Assembly: GCA_013339895.1 (NCBI GenBank) | Contig: JABACO010000019.1 | Location: 6,282,768 to 6,346,767 of the forward strand | DNA from: Ephydatia muelleri | Taxonomy: Eukaryota; Porifera; Demospongiae; Spongillida; Spongillidae | Direction: 5' to 3' | Length of the DNA stretch: 64,000 nt | Shown: piece after piece, positions 12,401-22,920 of the stretch | Numbering within the stretch: the stretch's first letter is position 1 | Layout: the number at the start of each line of letters is the position of its first letter | Translations under genes and position numbers: made by a program | Notes under the pieces: generated by a model | The model's input: only the letters and a program-made list of their open reading frames with translations | Told to the model about the DNA's origin: nothing | The model's database searches: none

Positions 12401-15400
12401 GGTATCATCAACAAAGCTGATATCAAACCTCTTCAATCAGCACGGACTCATTCACTCCTCTGAAATGACCAGTCTTCTCCTCGGAAAGCTAGGCATTACC
12501 AACCCTCTGTATATCCAAGAGATATGCAGAGAGATAGCCCACATGAATGGAGCTGAAAGAAGACTCAAGGCGGAGGTGGAAGCCCTCCCTAGGGACCTAG
12601 AAAGGTCAGTTAGATAATTATTGTGGGTGGTTCATCAGAGTAATATATATATATGTGTGTGACATTGAAGAAACTTCAGCCACTAGTATCTCAATGTGTT
12701 TTATTATGTTCATAGCATTGTGGAGACTCAGTCTGCAGATGTTCTTAGATCTTAATTTCGTGTTCTAGGATGTTTCTCCATCAGTGTCCAGTAACCAAGA
12801 TAAAAGTTCTATCGTTGTGGGCATCACAATTACTAGTCCAGTAGGTAAAACACACCCAAATTTACAAGTTACAGTGTATCGTAAAGGAATAGTTTTCAAT
12901 TGACATTATTAATCGTACTCCACTAGGTGACTTACACATGTAGCTCTCCTTAATTGTATAGTAGTTAATGTCAACCACAAAATCAAGATCAAGTGATCCA
13001 CTTTCAATTTTATAAATAAATGTTGTCCTCAAAAATCAATCAATAAATTTATTAATTAGATGCTATAATTTAGACTTCAATACTGGGAAATGTCATATGC
13101 CAGGACCCTGTGGCAAGGCTGCACAGCTATATAAACATTTGTAATTATTATTATTACTGTATGATTTAATAATAAAACTTAGACAATTATTTATCATTAC
13201 AATATTTATATGCAATTGGCAATTAATACTTTATGGATATTCTTTCTTGGGACACCCAGTATGTTTAAGCTATGAGTTTGCACACATTACCTAGTGGCGC
13301 TATAATATTGATAATCTAAGAACACATCTATTAGTAGTAATTGGTCCGTTGAAAAAGACTCTAAATCTTATGCAAGAGATGAGAAGCAATTACAATTTTT
13401 TTATATTGTTTCCATATGTGTAAATTTTACCGTGGCTACTCTACGTCTGCTACCCTTAGCTTGTATGACCATATCATTTCTCGCCTTGAAGAAGAGGTTG
13501 AAAGCAGACTTGTGATTGCTACATTGTGCTTGCTCGAGTGTGCACATCACGGATTACTGGAGTCTGAGCTGTTGGACCTTCTAGGTGCTCTCTCCCCTCA
13601 AGGATATCGCACTGACTCATCAGATATCCACAGTCAGAACTCTAGGATAGACGTGGGGACCACGCATAATGTGCAGCAGAGCCCGTACAATAGTCAGGTG
13701 CAATTAAGACTGCCCAGAGAATCAAGTCAGGGAACACTGTTTGATCTTGAGGACAGTGAGAGCATTTTGCGGCAACAGTCTGGGAACTTTCATCGACTAC
13801 CCAAAGATAGCCCTGTGCAAAGCTTGCTTTTGCCAGGAGCTGTTACCGTGGCTGATGATCCCACACTATCTCCAAGCGCATGCCGCAGAGAACAAAATTA
13901 CAGTGTTAACTCATTCGCAAGGAACATCCACAGCTCTCGCATCCACTCCTCCAATGAGAACAGTAGAAAACCTCACAAGCTCCCTCCAAGCCCAACGCTT
14001 AGTCTGCTTAGTGCCGATCTCAACAGAAAGACATCTCCAGCCGCCTCCCTCCGGCATAGTCCTGAGGTTGTATCCGACATGCAGGTGGATGCAGAGATAT
14101 TGGAAATCAGACCATCCAGTTCCTGTGACCAGAAGAGTTACAACCGTAACTCTTCTCAAAGTCGACTCGTTGGATTGGAAAAAATGAAGGCAATCAATTT
14201 CAGTTCATCTCCAACAGAATCCCGATTAACAGCCTATTCCTGGGCAGTCCTGCTACATAAGCTGAGACCTTACTTCCAACAGATTGGCAGACCTGGTGAA
14301 TGTCGGTGGGCGTTAGGGACAGTGGCATTCAGTAGAACCGTTCGGAACAAATACTTCAAATATCCTGTGACAATGTCTTTTCCTTTTTCGTTTTGCACAT
14401 CATCAACATTTTTCGGTGCAGACAAGGACCCTTACTTGCAAACACTAAGGAGCACACCAATCAGGAACTCTCAAACATTTAGCCCTGTTAGCCTTGGTGC
14501 TGGTTTGTCTCATAGCAGATCTAGCAACCACAGTGACATTGTCCAGAAAAGGTTTGACTGGTGGCGTGCTCGATTAGCAGGTTACTTTTCTGTGTGCCAT
14601 AATGAAGACAGGAGAGCAGAAGAGCTGCCATACCATCTTGCACGTACCTGCGACAATGGACGTCTCACTCACTGCCTTGTGCATCTACCCACATTTGAAA
14701 GGTTGTCAAGTGATGAAAATGTGAGTAATTGAAAGAAGTGGTTGTGCTTGTGTGGTGCTATTTTTTTGTGCATGCCATTGAAAACAGATTGCCGACCTTT
14801 TGCGACTGTGGCGATGCACTGGCCAGAGCTGCGTGTCTCTCTATCAGCAAGCCCTGGCGCAGCTTGATGCTGGTGGAGCAAGTGCACAGGAGATGGTGAC
14901 ATGCATGCAGAACGTGGCACACTTCTACCGCTTTGCAGGAGAACTGGATGCAGCTGAGAAGACTTTGGTAGGGCTTGTTTGAAGACGTACATATTATAAA
15001 TTGCCCCCTTACTGTAGGTTGAGGCAATTGAGCTGGAAGTTACCAAACTTGGCGGGCGTTCAGAGACAATGGCTATTCTCACCCTTAGTATTACAAAGAT
15101 TCTTAGTTTGTCCAGTAGTAGGCAAGAGGCATTGACTGTTGACCCTAGAGAGTGCTTAGAACAAGAACACAGGTGTGCTGTTAGTGTATATGTGCCAAGG
15201 TCTGTTGATTGCTTGCTGTATGACCTTTTTGCAGGTTACTAGACTTTGCTAGCCAGTCTGTCGGATTCCACAGAAAACTTCCAGCAAGTGGCACTTCTGA
15301 ACGGAGCCTTGCACAGTTGTTATTGTTGCAGAGCATCCACTTGTACCATTACGCCTTGCTGGGAGGGTCTGCTGACTTAAGTGTGCGAAGTGCCACAGAA

Positions 15401-15840
15401 CAAGCTCAGGTGGCTGCAGAGGAAGCAGTTGGTATGTTACGATGCTGCTGCATTGTATATATTATCATGTCAGCACTGTTACAGAGCTGTATATGAAGGC
15501 GGATAACCATGCTCAGCTGCTGGAAACTTACATTCATCTTGCTGCCACCTATAATAATTCTCCCAGGAAGGCACTGGAGGTCTTACAGACTGCGCAGCAC
15601 CTTTGCAGACAGATGTTTGGAGAGCTGAGTGATGCTATGCTCAGAATCATTTATAACACGGCACTTATCTATGACAAAAAGCTATCGTCCAGCAAAGCTA
15701 AAACATATTACAACAAGTGGACAGAGCTTGCAACAGCGATGTATGGAAAAGATTATCACACCTCAGCTTTGGCAAAAGAGCATACAGCAGATACCTTTCA
15801 CTTTCTTATCCATAGAATCAACAATGCAATCCAATTTTAA
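9419..15840 (+). CDS. DUF4062-NACHT-TPR STAND protein (TTC41/NPHP3/TEP1-like)
   Basis: Exons near 9419-9706, 9886-9909, 9964-10030, 10094-10154 and 10208-10375 join in frame to a DUF4062 domain: IHIYVASTFTDFHAEREILA, then KVFPEIGKWC, VVIDLRW, and CSEHGMPVFFIGLLSGTLGW. The exon 11178-11708 holds a STAND/NACHT P-loop (GERGSGKST) and a Walker B segment (VVLFIDGIDRV); 11765-11868 and 12346-12604 continue it. A small exon at 12769-12840 is inferred because it alone links the frames to the acceptor at 13459. The long exon to about 14720 contains winged-helix-like sequence and a low-complexity Ser/Pro-rich insert (residues coded about 13620-14220). Exons 14789-14967, 15019-15173, 15236-15431 and the last exon encode helical TPR-like repeats, ending in TAA at 15838-15840. 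Such proteins are nucleotide-switched scaffolds. Closest recognisable domain order is vertebrate TTC41; NPHP3 and TEP1 are relatives. The partner is unknown. The start ATG is the first in the frame. Confidence 0.75.
10796..10862. repeat. Polypyrimidine (CT-rich) tract in an intron
   Basis: About 65 bp composed almost wholly of C and T on the plus strand, in repeats of CTC, CTT and TCC. It lies in an intron of the DUF4062-NACHT-TPR gene. Such tracts are simple low-complexity sequence; a role in splicing is possible but not shown. Confidence 0.7.
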
Positions 15841-16219
15841 TACATTCACTTTATGATGTATTCTGTCATGGAAATGGTATCAGATCAAGTGATACACATG
15901 TTCACATTGTTAAATTGCGCAGATATAGTCTACTGTCCCATCTATCCATTCAATCCAGCTTTGCCCTGTCAAGCCTCAATGGCAAATTGAACTTAGCACT
16001 AGTTTGCATAGGGTTTTCCTTACACTGGTCGAGCCACCTGACATCATTCAAGTGTGTATGTATGCGATTTGTATATATAGTATTCAATACTATATATTTA
16101 AAATAATAATAATCTATGCCATCAATGTAGAACCAATAGTTAAACATTTACAACACAAACAATTTACATTTGCAATGCAAATCATATAGCAAATTAAAAT
16201 AATACACATCCATTGCAAT
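15841..16219. other. Tail-to-tail intergenic gap
   Basis: AT-rich spacer between the stop of the DUF4062-NACHT-TPR gene (plus) and the stop of the intronless secreted-protein gene (minus). It should contain both polyadenylation regions. No gene, RNA or clear repeat is seen in it. Confidence 0.5.
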
Positions 16220-19200
16220 TCATTTGAAATTAAGTCCTAACAGAGTGTTTTCCAACATTTTTACATCCATGTATTCGTCATCAAAGCTGGAATAGTCCCC
16301 ATCCAGTACTAAAGGATACTTGATGTTGGTAGGAGAGTATGGACAGTAGCCCCTCAGTAAGCAGATCTTTGTAATAATATCCAGTATTTGCTGTTGGGTA
16401 GAAACTGCTGCTCTAGCCAATGGGGTGTTTTCACTGTAAAGCTGTCCAAACATGTCATATGATGGTGCAGTAATGAAGACGAAGCTTGCCTGTGTAGCTA
16501 CTAGAGATTGGATATCTGGGCTAAATCCTGTGTTGAAAAGGATACCTGTATTGAGACCCACTTTGATTTCACTTAAACTGCAAGCTTGCAACCATCCAGA
16601 TAATGCCAATGTGTCTAATGGATTCTTCAATGTATCTCTGATATGGACATTAATTCCCAATGTCATTGCATGACCCAATAGAAACCGAAGTGTGTCATTG
16701 AAACTAGACAATGTTGCAAATAATGTTATGTAGTTCTCAGGAATGCGATGAAGAGATAGGATGAGATCATGAGAGCCTAACACAGCCATTTTGGCTATGA
16801 GGTTAAGAAAAGATTGCAAGCTTGCATTGAATGCAATTAAAGAATTATTAACCACTCGTAAGTGGGGAAATAAGTCAATGGACGAGCTCCCATCAACATA
16901 GATAGTAATGTTCTGCTGCTTTAGCCAATTGCGCTCATCCATCAACAATGCAATGTCAGTGCCTGATATGTATGAGTAGTCTACCACAATGGAATCATAG
17001 TGCTGAAAAAATGAAGGTCGAATTAGCACTTCATAGCGAATGGAATGCTTCACACGATGTAAGTGCAGGGCTATCCCAATGGGCAGAGGTTTTGGGTTAT
17101 TGTTTGGTAGCAACTGAATATTACTGGAAGTGAGACTGACCACAAATAGCCTTGTGTCTCCACCTGCAATAGTTGTATCTGTACTATTACCTATATCAGT
17201 TCCACTGTAACCATCCGGAAGGTAACCTACTTGCCCCTTCTCTGACTGGTCCAATGTAATCTCTCTAATGATGGTCACCGCCCCTTGAGGGCTAAGCAGC
17301 ACCAAAGGTTGCTCCTTCAGTTCTGGATTGGTAACCAACACGTTGAATACATTGTTATCCTGATATGCTGGCACGATACTTAAGTTAGAAGGACTTGTAA
17401 ACAAGGTAGCTTTGGTAAGAGTGTTACTGATAACCCACTGCACATGCTCCAGAAGTGGATAAGGAGTGCCATAGCTGACATCAATTTTATCTTCAGGAAC
17501 ACTCACCACAGAGGAGCTCAGGCCAAAGGGAGTAGCCAGCACTGTTAGGGAACCTCCTGTAACAAAGGTGAGCTGGACAGCCAGGGGGGTGCCATCAGCA
17601 AGCCTAGCTATTGTCGAGGAGTTGGAAGGGAAGCTCAGATCGCACACACTCATGCCATTGGGTTCAGTGACCACTGTTTCGTTAGGCAAGTAGACATTCT
17701 CCCCAGCACTGAAGCTTGTACATAAAAGCTTTGTGCTGATTCCTAAAAGCCCACCAGAAAATTGAGCAAGGTTTCCCGCAGTTATGACAAGATTGCCTTT
17801 ACTATTTGAAACGAAAACCTCCAAATTGTCTTTTACCTCCAAGCTTCCAGTGATGTTGCTAGCAACTATAATTGTGTCATACTCAGCCAGGAGCCATGAG
17901 GCTGCATCAGAAAGTAGTACATCTAAGCTGTCTCCATATGGAGTTGGAGAACTAAAACCAGTTTCATCATGAAAATAAGAACTGTCTTGGTATTGTGGAT
18001 AGACCAGTCGTAGTATATTATCAGCAAGGTAATCTCCTTCAGAGTAGGGCAGATTACCCCAAGAACGAAAGTGATTACCTGTATACAGGTGTCTTGGTGG
18101 GCACAGCCCAGTAAAGAAGTCCAGGAATAGTGCCATGGTAGCTGAATGGACTCCTTGTGGACCTTCATTTTCAATAAACTTTTCAGCTCCATACTGTATA
18201 CGGCCAATAGGAGAGAATGTGTTGGTACTACCAAGAAACCAGCCATTCTCAAAGCTGACGTATGAACTGCCATACATGATGTGCGCATACATCAGCCGCT
18301 TCATGAGGTTTAAGGAAGTACCACATGTGGGTCCTCCGTCATTCTGGCTAGTACAAGTGTATTGAATACCCGACTTTGAATTTTCTTCATGTGACACTGT
18401 TTCGGAAACATGTTTAAATGCTGCTGGATAAGTCTTGTAACCAAACCTGTTGTACACCGATACATTTCCAAACCACAGCACACCATACTGTTTACCAGCA
18501 CCACGTATGAATGCATAGAACACCTGACTGTTGGGCAGTGCTTGTGCAGCCTCTGCTCCAACCATTGTGTAGAGTCCCGATCTTATCATGTAGTGGGGAT
18601 AGGTGAGGCTGATCAAGGCAACAAGCTTAGGGCCCAAAATGTCTTCCATCCCTCTCGAGTAGTCCCTGAAGTTAATGTACTGGTCCTGCCTGCTGCTGCT
18701 AGAAGGGGTCATCTGGTCACTGTAGCCGCCAATGTAGCGTCCGTCTTGTTCTCCAACGTCCATGCCTAGCCACTTCTCGCCCAAGCTCGACTCGAGATAT
18801 TCTAACGCATCAGGTGTTGGATAGAACTGCTGGGGGAAATTCGCCCGCCAGAGGCTGCCATTTCCCGGTCCCGACCCCGGTACAAACCCCCAGATATCGG
18901 TCACGTATAGGTCGCTGGTTTGTATCGCGTCGACGACGTCGTTGAAGTTCGTCGTGAAGAGAAGCGAGTACGCGGGCCAGACTATTGCGCCAACCCTGGT
19001 CTGCGGGTCTAGGCAATACTGCTCGAGAGCGTTTGTATAGTCGACAACAGTAGAATTGTCATCTATTGCGAAGCCTCTCAGAGTTGCAAACTGCACCGTG
19101 TTGCCAAACGTTGATCGAGTCGGGTGTTTGACGAAATACCGGGAGTAATCCGGGTGGTCGCTTGGGTCCATGGGGAATGGGTACACCTTGACAGCTGCAG

Positions 19201-19252
19201 ATCCACCTGCCAAGAAGAAGATCATCAGAACAGCCATCAGCCACTCCTCCAT
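16220..19252 (-). CDS. Intronless 1010-residue secreted glycoprotein, function unknown
   Basis: A single uninterrupted frame of 1010 codons from ATG at 19252 in a region where every other gene has many introns. Residues 1-20 (MEEWLMAVLMIFFLAGGSAA) form a signal peptide with an Ala-X-Ala-like cleavage site. No later transmembrane helix is obvious and there are more than ten N-glycosylation sequons, so the protein is probably extracellular or lysosomal. Residues roughly 30-440 have the aromatic/acidic pattern of a TIM-barrel glycosidase (for example VGAIVWPAYSLLFTTNF and SSYVSFENGWFLG). Residues about 440-560 (SPTPYGDSLDVLLSDAASWL) resemble the Rossmann-like amidotransferase-type domain that follows the barrel in some beta-galactosidase-like enzymes. 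Residues about 700-960 look like a second alpha/beta region. The enzyme assignment is inference; I do not recognise a named family. Lack of introns suggests retroposition or horizontal acquisition. It is divergent from the aminotransferase gene. Confidence 0.8.
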   Translation of the reverse strand: MEEWLMAVLMIFFLAGGSAAVKVYPFPMDPSDHPDYSRYFVKHPTRSTFGNTVQFATLRGFAIDDNSTVVDYTNALEQYCLDPQTRVGAIVWPAYSLLFTTNFNDVVDAIQTSDLYVTDIWGFVPGSGPGNGSLWRANFPQQFYPTPDALEYLESSLGEKWLGMDVGEQDGRYIGGYSDQMTPSSSSRQDQYINFRDYSRGMEDILGPKLVALISLTYPHYMIRSGLYTMVGAEAAQALPNSQVFYAFIRGAGKQYGVLWFGNVSVYNRFGYKTYPAAFKHVSETVSHEENSKSGIQYTCTSQNDGGPTCGTSLNLMKRLMYAHIMYGSSYVSFENGWFLGSTNTFSPIGRIQYGAEKFIENEGPQGVHSATMALFLDFFTGLCPPRHLYTGNHFRSWGNLPYSEGDYLADNILRLVYPQYQDSSYFHDETGFSSPTPYGDSLDVLLSDAASWLLAEYDTIIVASNITGSLEVKDNLEVFVSNSKGNLVITAGNLAQFSGGLLGISTKLLCTSFSAGENVYLPNETVVTEPNGMSVCDLSFPSNSSTIARLADGTPLAVQLTFVTGGSLTVLATPFGLSSSVVSVPEDKIDVSYGTPYPLLEHVQWVISNTLTKATLFTSPSNLSIVPAYQDNNVFNVLVTNPELKEQPLVLLSPQGAVTIIREITLDQSEKGQVGYLPDGYSGTDIGNSTDTTIAGGDTRLFVVSLTSSNIQLLPNNNPKPLPIGIALHLHRVKHSIRYEVLIRPSFFQHYDSIVVDYSYISGTDIALLMDERNWLKQQNITIYVDGSSSIDLFPHLRVVNNSLIAFNASLQSFLNLIAKMAVLGSHDLILSLHRIPENYITLFATLSSFNDTLRFLLGHAMTLGINVHIRDTLKNPLDTLALSGWLQACSLSEIKVGLNTGILFNTGFSPDIQSLVATQASFVFITAPSYDMFGQLYSENTPLARAAVSTQQQILDIITKICLLRGYCPYSPTNIKYPLVLDGDYSSFDDEYMDVKMLENTLLGLNFK

Positions 19253-19718
19253 TTTGTCCTAGCTACCGGCGGGGCGGTGATGAATAACTTCTTTACTTTC
19301 ATTCTTGCAGTATTCCATAGGCCTAATCATAGATTAGAAAGACCTGTTGAACATACATATGGGATGGTTTCCGCGAAAAGGGAGAATCGGAGCATCTGTC
19401 ATGGAATTGTAAGGCTCTGAATGTTTAATTAGCCATACATTTCCGTTATTGCGCGTACTCACACGATCCCATATGTACTAAAAAAATATCTACGGTTGCA
19501 ACAATGCGCTATTAATAACCTGCTAGACGTATATTTCTATAAGCACATTACTAGTACGATACTAGATACTATCTCTATTACCAGTATAACAAATGAAACT
19601 GAAAGCTTCGTTTCCATGTGTATACATTATTCTTTTTAGCGTGTTAATTATTATATCGCACACATGTACACAGCCAGTTTTCAAACTGTATTGTTTCAGC
19701 AGACTACTCGTTGCTGTA

Positions 19719-20235
19719 GTCCCGTACCCAGACCCAGGTCCCAACAGCTGCGGATGGATTACATCACCGCTATTACCAGAGATAATATTATCTCTGCTAT
19801 TACTCATACACAGGGCATTCCCATGGTTGGATTTTGATCCACAATCCCAGGGTGGCAACGCTTAATCAATTGGGCAGTTTGATGTGGTTTGTTGTGTTTA
19901 CTGTGAATGCTTATCACACTGGGATCGTGGATCAAAATCCAATGTTGGGAATTCGAAACTTTTTCCTGTGATAACCGACTGCACATGCTCCAGAAGTGGA
20001 TAAGGAGTGCCGTAGCTGACATCAATTTTATCTTCAGGAACACTGGCCATAGAGGAGCTTAGGCCAAACGAAGTAGCCAGCGGAATCTCAGGACTGTACC
20101 AGAGATAAAGCATTCACAGTAAACACAACAAACCACATCAAACTGCCCAATTGATTAAGCGTTGCTATATATTATCTCTGACTGTACCAAGGAGTCGAGA
20201 TATCAGTGATGTAATCCGGGGTCTGGGTACGAGAC
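19719..20235. mobile_element. 517-bp terminal-inverted-repeat element carrying a gene fragment
   Basis: Left terminus GTCCCGTACCCAGACC and right terminus GGTCTGGGTACGAGAC are inverted repeats, flanked by TA on both sides (19717-19718 and 20236-20237), which fits a TA target-site duplication. The termini continue as imperfect inverted repeats (GGATTACATCA, AGAGATAATAT). Inside is a perfect 55-bp inverted repeat (19856-19910 and 20110-20164). A second, shorter inverted pair, GGATTTTGATCCACAAT, lies near 19825-19848 and 19918-19940. Between the 55-bp arms lies a 112-bp segment (19970-20081) about 93% identical to 17429-17540 of the neighbouring secreted-protein gene. No transposase is present, so it is non-autonomous. 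Confidence 0.8.
19970..20081 (-). pseudogene. 112-bp captured fragment of the secreted-protein gene
   Basis: Aligned by eye without gaps to 17429-17540: 104 of 112 bases agree. It encodes the same peptide core, SVPEDKIDVSYGTPYPLLEH, with several substitutions on either side. It is in the same orientation as the parent gene (minus) and is too short to be a working gene. It may come from this gene or from an unseen paralogue. It lies inside a transposable element, so capture by the element is the simplest explanation. Confidence 0.85.
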
Positions 20236-20249
20236 TAGTATAAATTTCA

Positions 20250-22888
20250 ATGGCTCAGCAGGAAGGACCTCCGTCAGCTGGCGTCAGAAGAGACTTTGGC
20301 TCTTTTCATTCTTCGAACGTGCAGGAGCTTATTGCGCAAAATGAGGCAAGTGGGTAGGGAAAGGGTTATGTTGATTGGTTGCGTGATTAATTGGATAGAC
20401 GGATAGCCACCACCCAACATTTCCAGTGGGGTTACCGTGCTTTTCAGGAAAGGCTCAATATGGAAAGGAGATGAAAGAAAAACACTTTCTTATTGAGGTT
20501 ATACTTCCGCCATTTTGTTATATGCACATTATTATTTACATTATTCCATTACTGGTAGGAAAATTGGACATTTATAAATCACGGAGCTTTTGGAGCTGTC
20601 GTCAAGGAAGCTTTGCAGGCTGCATTTGTAAGCGCAGTAAATGGTGACGTTCTTGATGATTACGTGTAATCGTTGGTGCATCTTTATACATGTAAGTGAT
20701 TAATAATGGGACATTGTTATGTGCTACGTTTGTTGTCAAGGTTTGGCAAACATACTGTGAAAAACAGCCACTGAGGTTTCTGGATCGTGAACTTCTGCCA
20801 CACCTTGTTTATGTTACCAAGAGACTTGCAAAATTTGTGGGTGAGCCTGCGGCTAATCAATATATGTAATTATTATACCCATATGAAGTACTGAGCACCT
20901 ATTGACCTGAGCAGTGTAGCATAGGCCTCACTACTCTGGTTTTCGCCAAATGGGGTCTTTGAACATTTGATAGAATGGTTCCAACTAGTATTCAAGGGAT
21001 AGTGTGATTATATGCATATACTGGTGCAGCATTTACTGGTCTCAGACCATGTTATGAAATGTTGAACATAGATCAAAACGGGTGGTTGCAGTCATTATGC
21101 CTGTTAAACTACAATGTGAATGGACACTTTTAAAATGAACGCCTTTTTTTCTACCCTCCATGGAAAGATGCTGATCCTGCAGACCTTGTTCTGCTACCTA
21201 ACGTAACAACAGGCAACAGTACTGTGGTGAAATCCATTGTGAAGCAATTTCTTCCTGGAAATTCAATATACACACTCAACTTGGCATATGGTGCTTTATT
21301 GGTGTCGCAAATAGTATTTACCGGTACATATATATTGCACTTTTTGTAGGGGCCACTAAAAAGTTGCTGAGGCAAATAGCTTCTGAGCACAATGTTCATA
21401 TTGAAGAAGCAACTGTTATGTTTCCTGTGCTGACAGATGAAGAGGTTTGTGTTGGTCTGAATGACAATAGTCAAGTTATCTTTATCTTCCAGATTCTCAG
21501 CATTGTTGATAAAACTCTTAGGTGGGATGAATGTTGATTAGCCTGTTGTATCACTTTTTGCATTCTTTGGCAGGGATGACACAAAACTGGCAATTTTTGA
21601 TCACATTCCAAGCAACTATGGAATAATTCTACCCGTAAAGGTCAGTTTAATAGTTCTCAAAATATCTTGTTGTCAATATGAACTGCATTTTGCCACTGAG
21701 GTTTATCCAGAAGTTGGTGGAGTTATGCCACAAAAGGTAGTGCTCATTGTTGCTCATAGATTGTAATAATAATCTGGTACCTGCTTAGAGGCATCCAAGT
21801 CCTTATTGATGGGGCACATGCACTAGGTTCTCTTGATATCAGTATGAGGTAAGGCAAAGATTGGATGTAGTTTTCAAGTTTTATTGGCTCTTTGTATGCT
21901 TATAGCCAGTTAAATTTATTTGTAAATCTTGTAAAATTTGGGGATTTGTCTTTTGAATGGAATGCAGGTTAGGTAGAGCCAATATTAGTCAAAGACATTT
22001 GCAGAGATAATATTGAGTTAGTTTTAGGGCAAGCTGTTTGTTTAATGATTTGGGTGGATGGAGCATCACTTTGGCATGTACTGCAACAGGGATGAGTGAA
22101 TTCAGCACATGAACACTGATACTGAAATAAAATAGTTCTTACATGCACATCAGTTTACAAGCCGGAGTAGCATTCATGAGCAATAAGTCTGGATGACAAT
22201 TTGTGCACTTTACATACATATATTAACAGCGACAGTGTGAACTCATAGAGCTACATTTATGCAAATATTTGTTGTTCTTGAGCAGTTCTCTCCTCATAAG
22301 TGCTAGCAGCAAGGTGAAATAAGGAAATGTAGTGCCAGAATCTAACAACAGTCCTAGTCTGTGCAGTATATTAAGTCAACATTAGTGTGTAATTGGGCTT
22401 AATCGTTTCACAGAGACATCAATGCTGACTATTATGTGTCCAACTGTCATAAGTGGTTGTGCAATCCAAAGGTATGCCACATACAGTATTTACGATGTAG
22501 ACTTAAGGTACATTAATGTTATGCAGAATGGAAGTGTGCTGTGTTATCCTGGTATATTTGTATGCATTGTTATGTGGTGCTATGGTATGCTACATGCATG
22601 TGATCCAAAGGTTGTGAAGTGTTGGTACTAATTATTAATTTTCAGGGCTGTGCATTTCTCTATGTGGCAAAGCCCCATCAGCAGTATATCAGACCACTTG
22701 TAATATCACATGGCTTTGGATCAGGATTCTCTTCGGAGTTCATTTGGGCAGGTAATGGGATATGCACATGTATACAAAATATTTTCTGTTGCTGGAATTA
22801 GCTTGAGTGCTGCAATGATGAATTTGGGCAACAAAATTAGCATGGATTTAGTAAGTGTTTACAGCAAGTGTGTGTATGTGTGTGTGTG

Positions 22889-22920
<32 letters not shown>

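Larger units (their letters stand above)
19253..20249. promoter_or_regulatory. Head-to-head promoter interval invaded by a transposable element
   Basis: This 997-bp gap separates the start codons of the intronless secreted-protein gene (minus, 19252) and the class V aminotransferase (plus, 20250). Any shared or paired promoters lie here. The right half is occupied by the inverted-repeat element at 19719-20235, whose end is only 14 bp from the aminotransferase ATG. No TATA box is clear. Confidence 0.45.
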
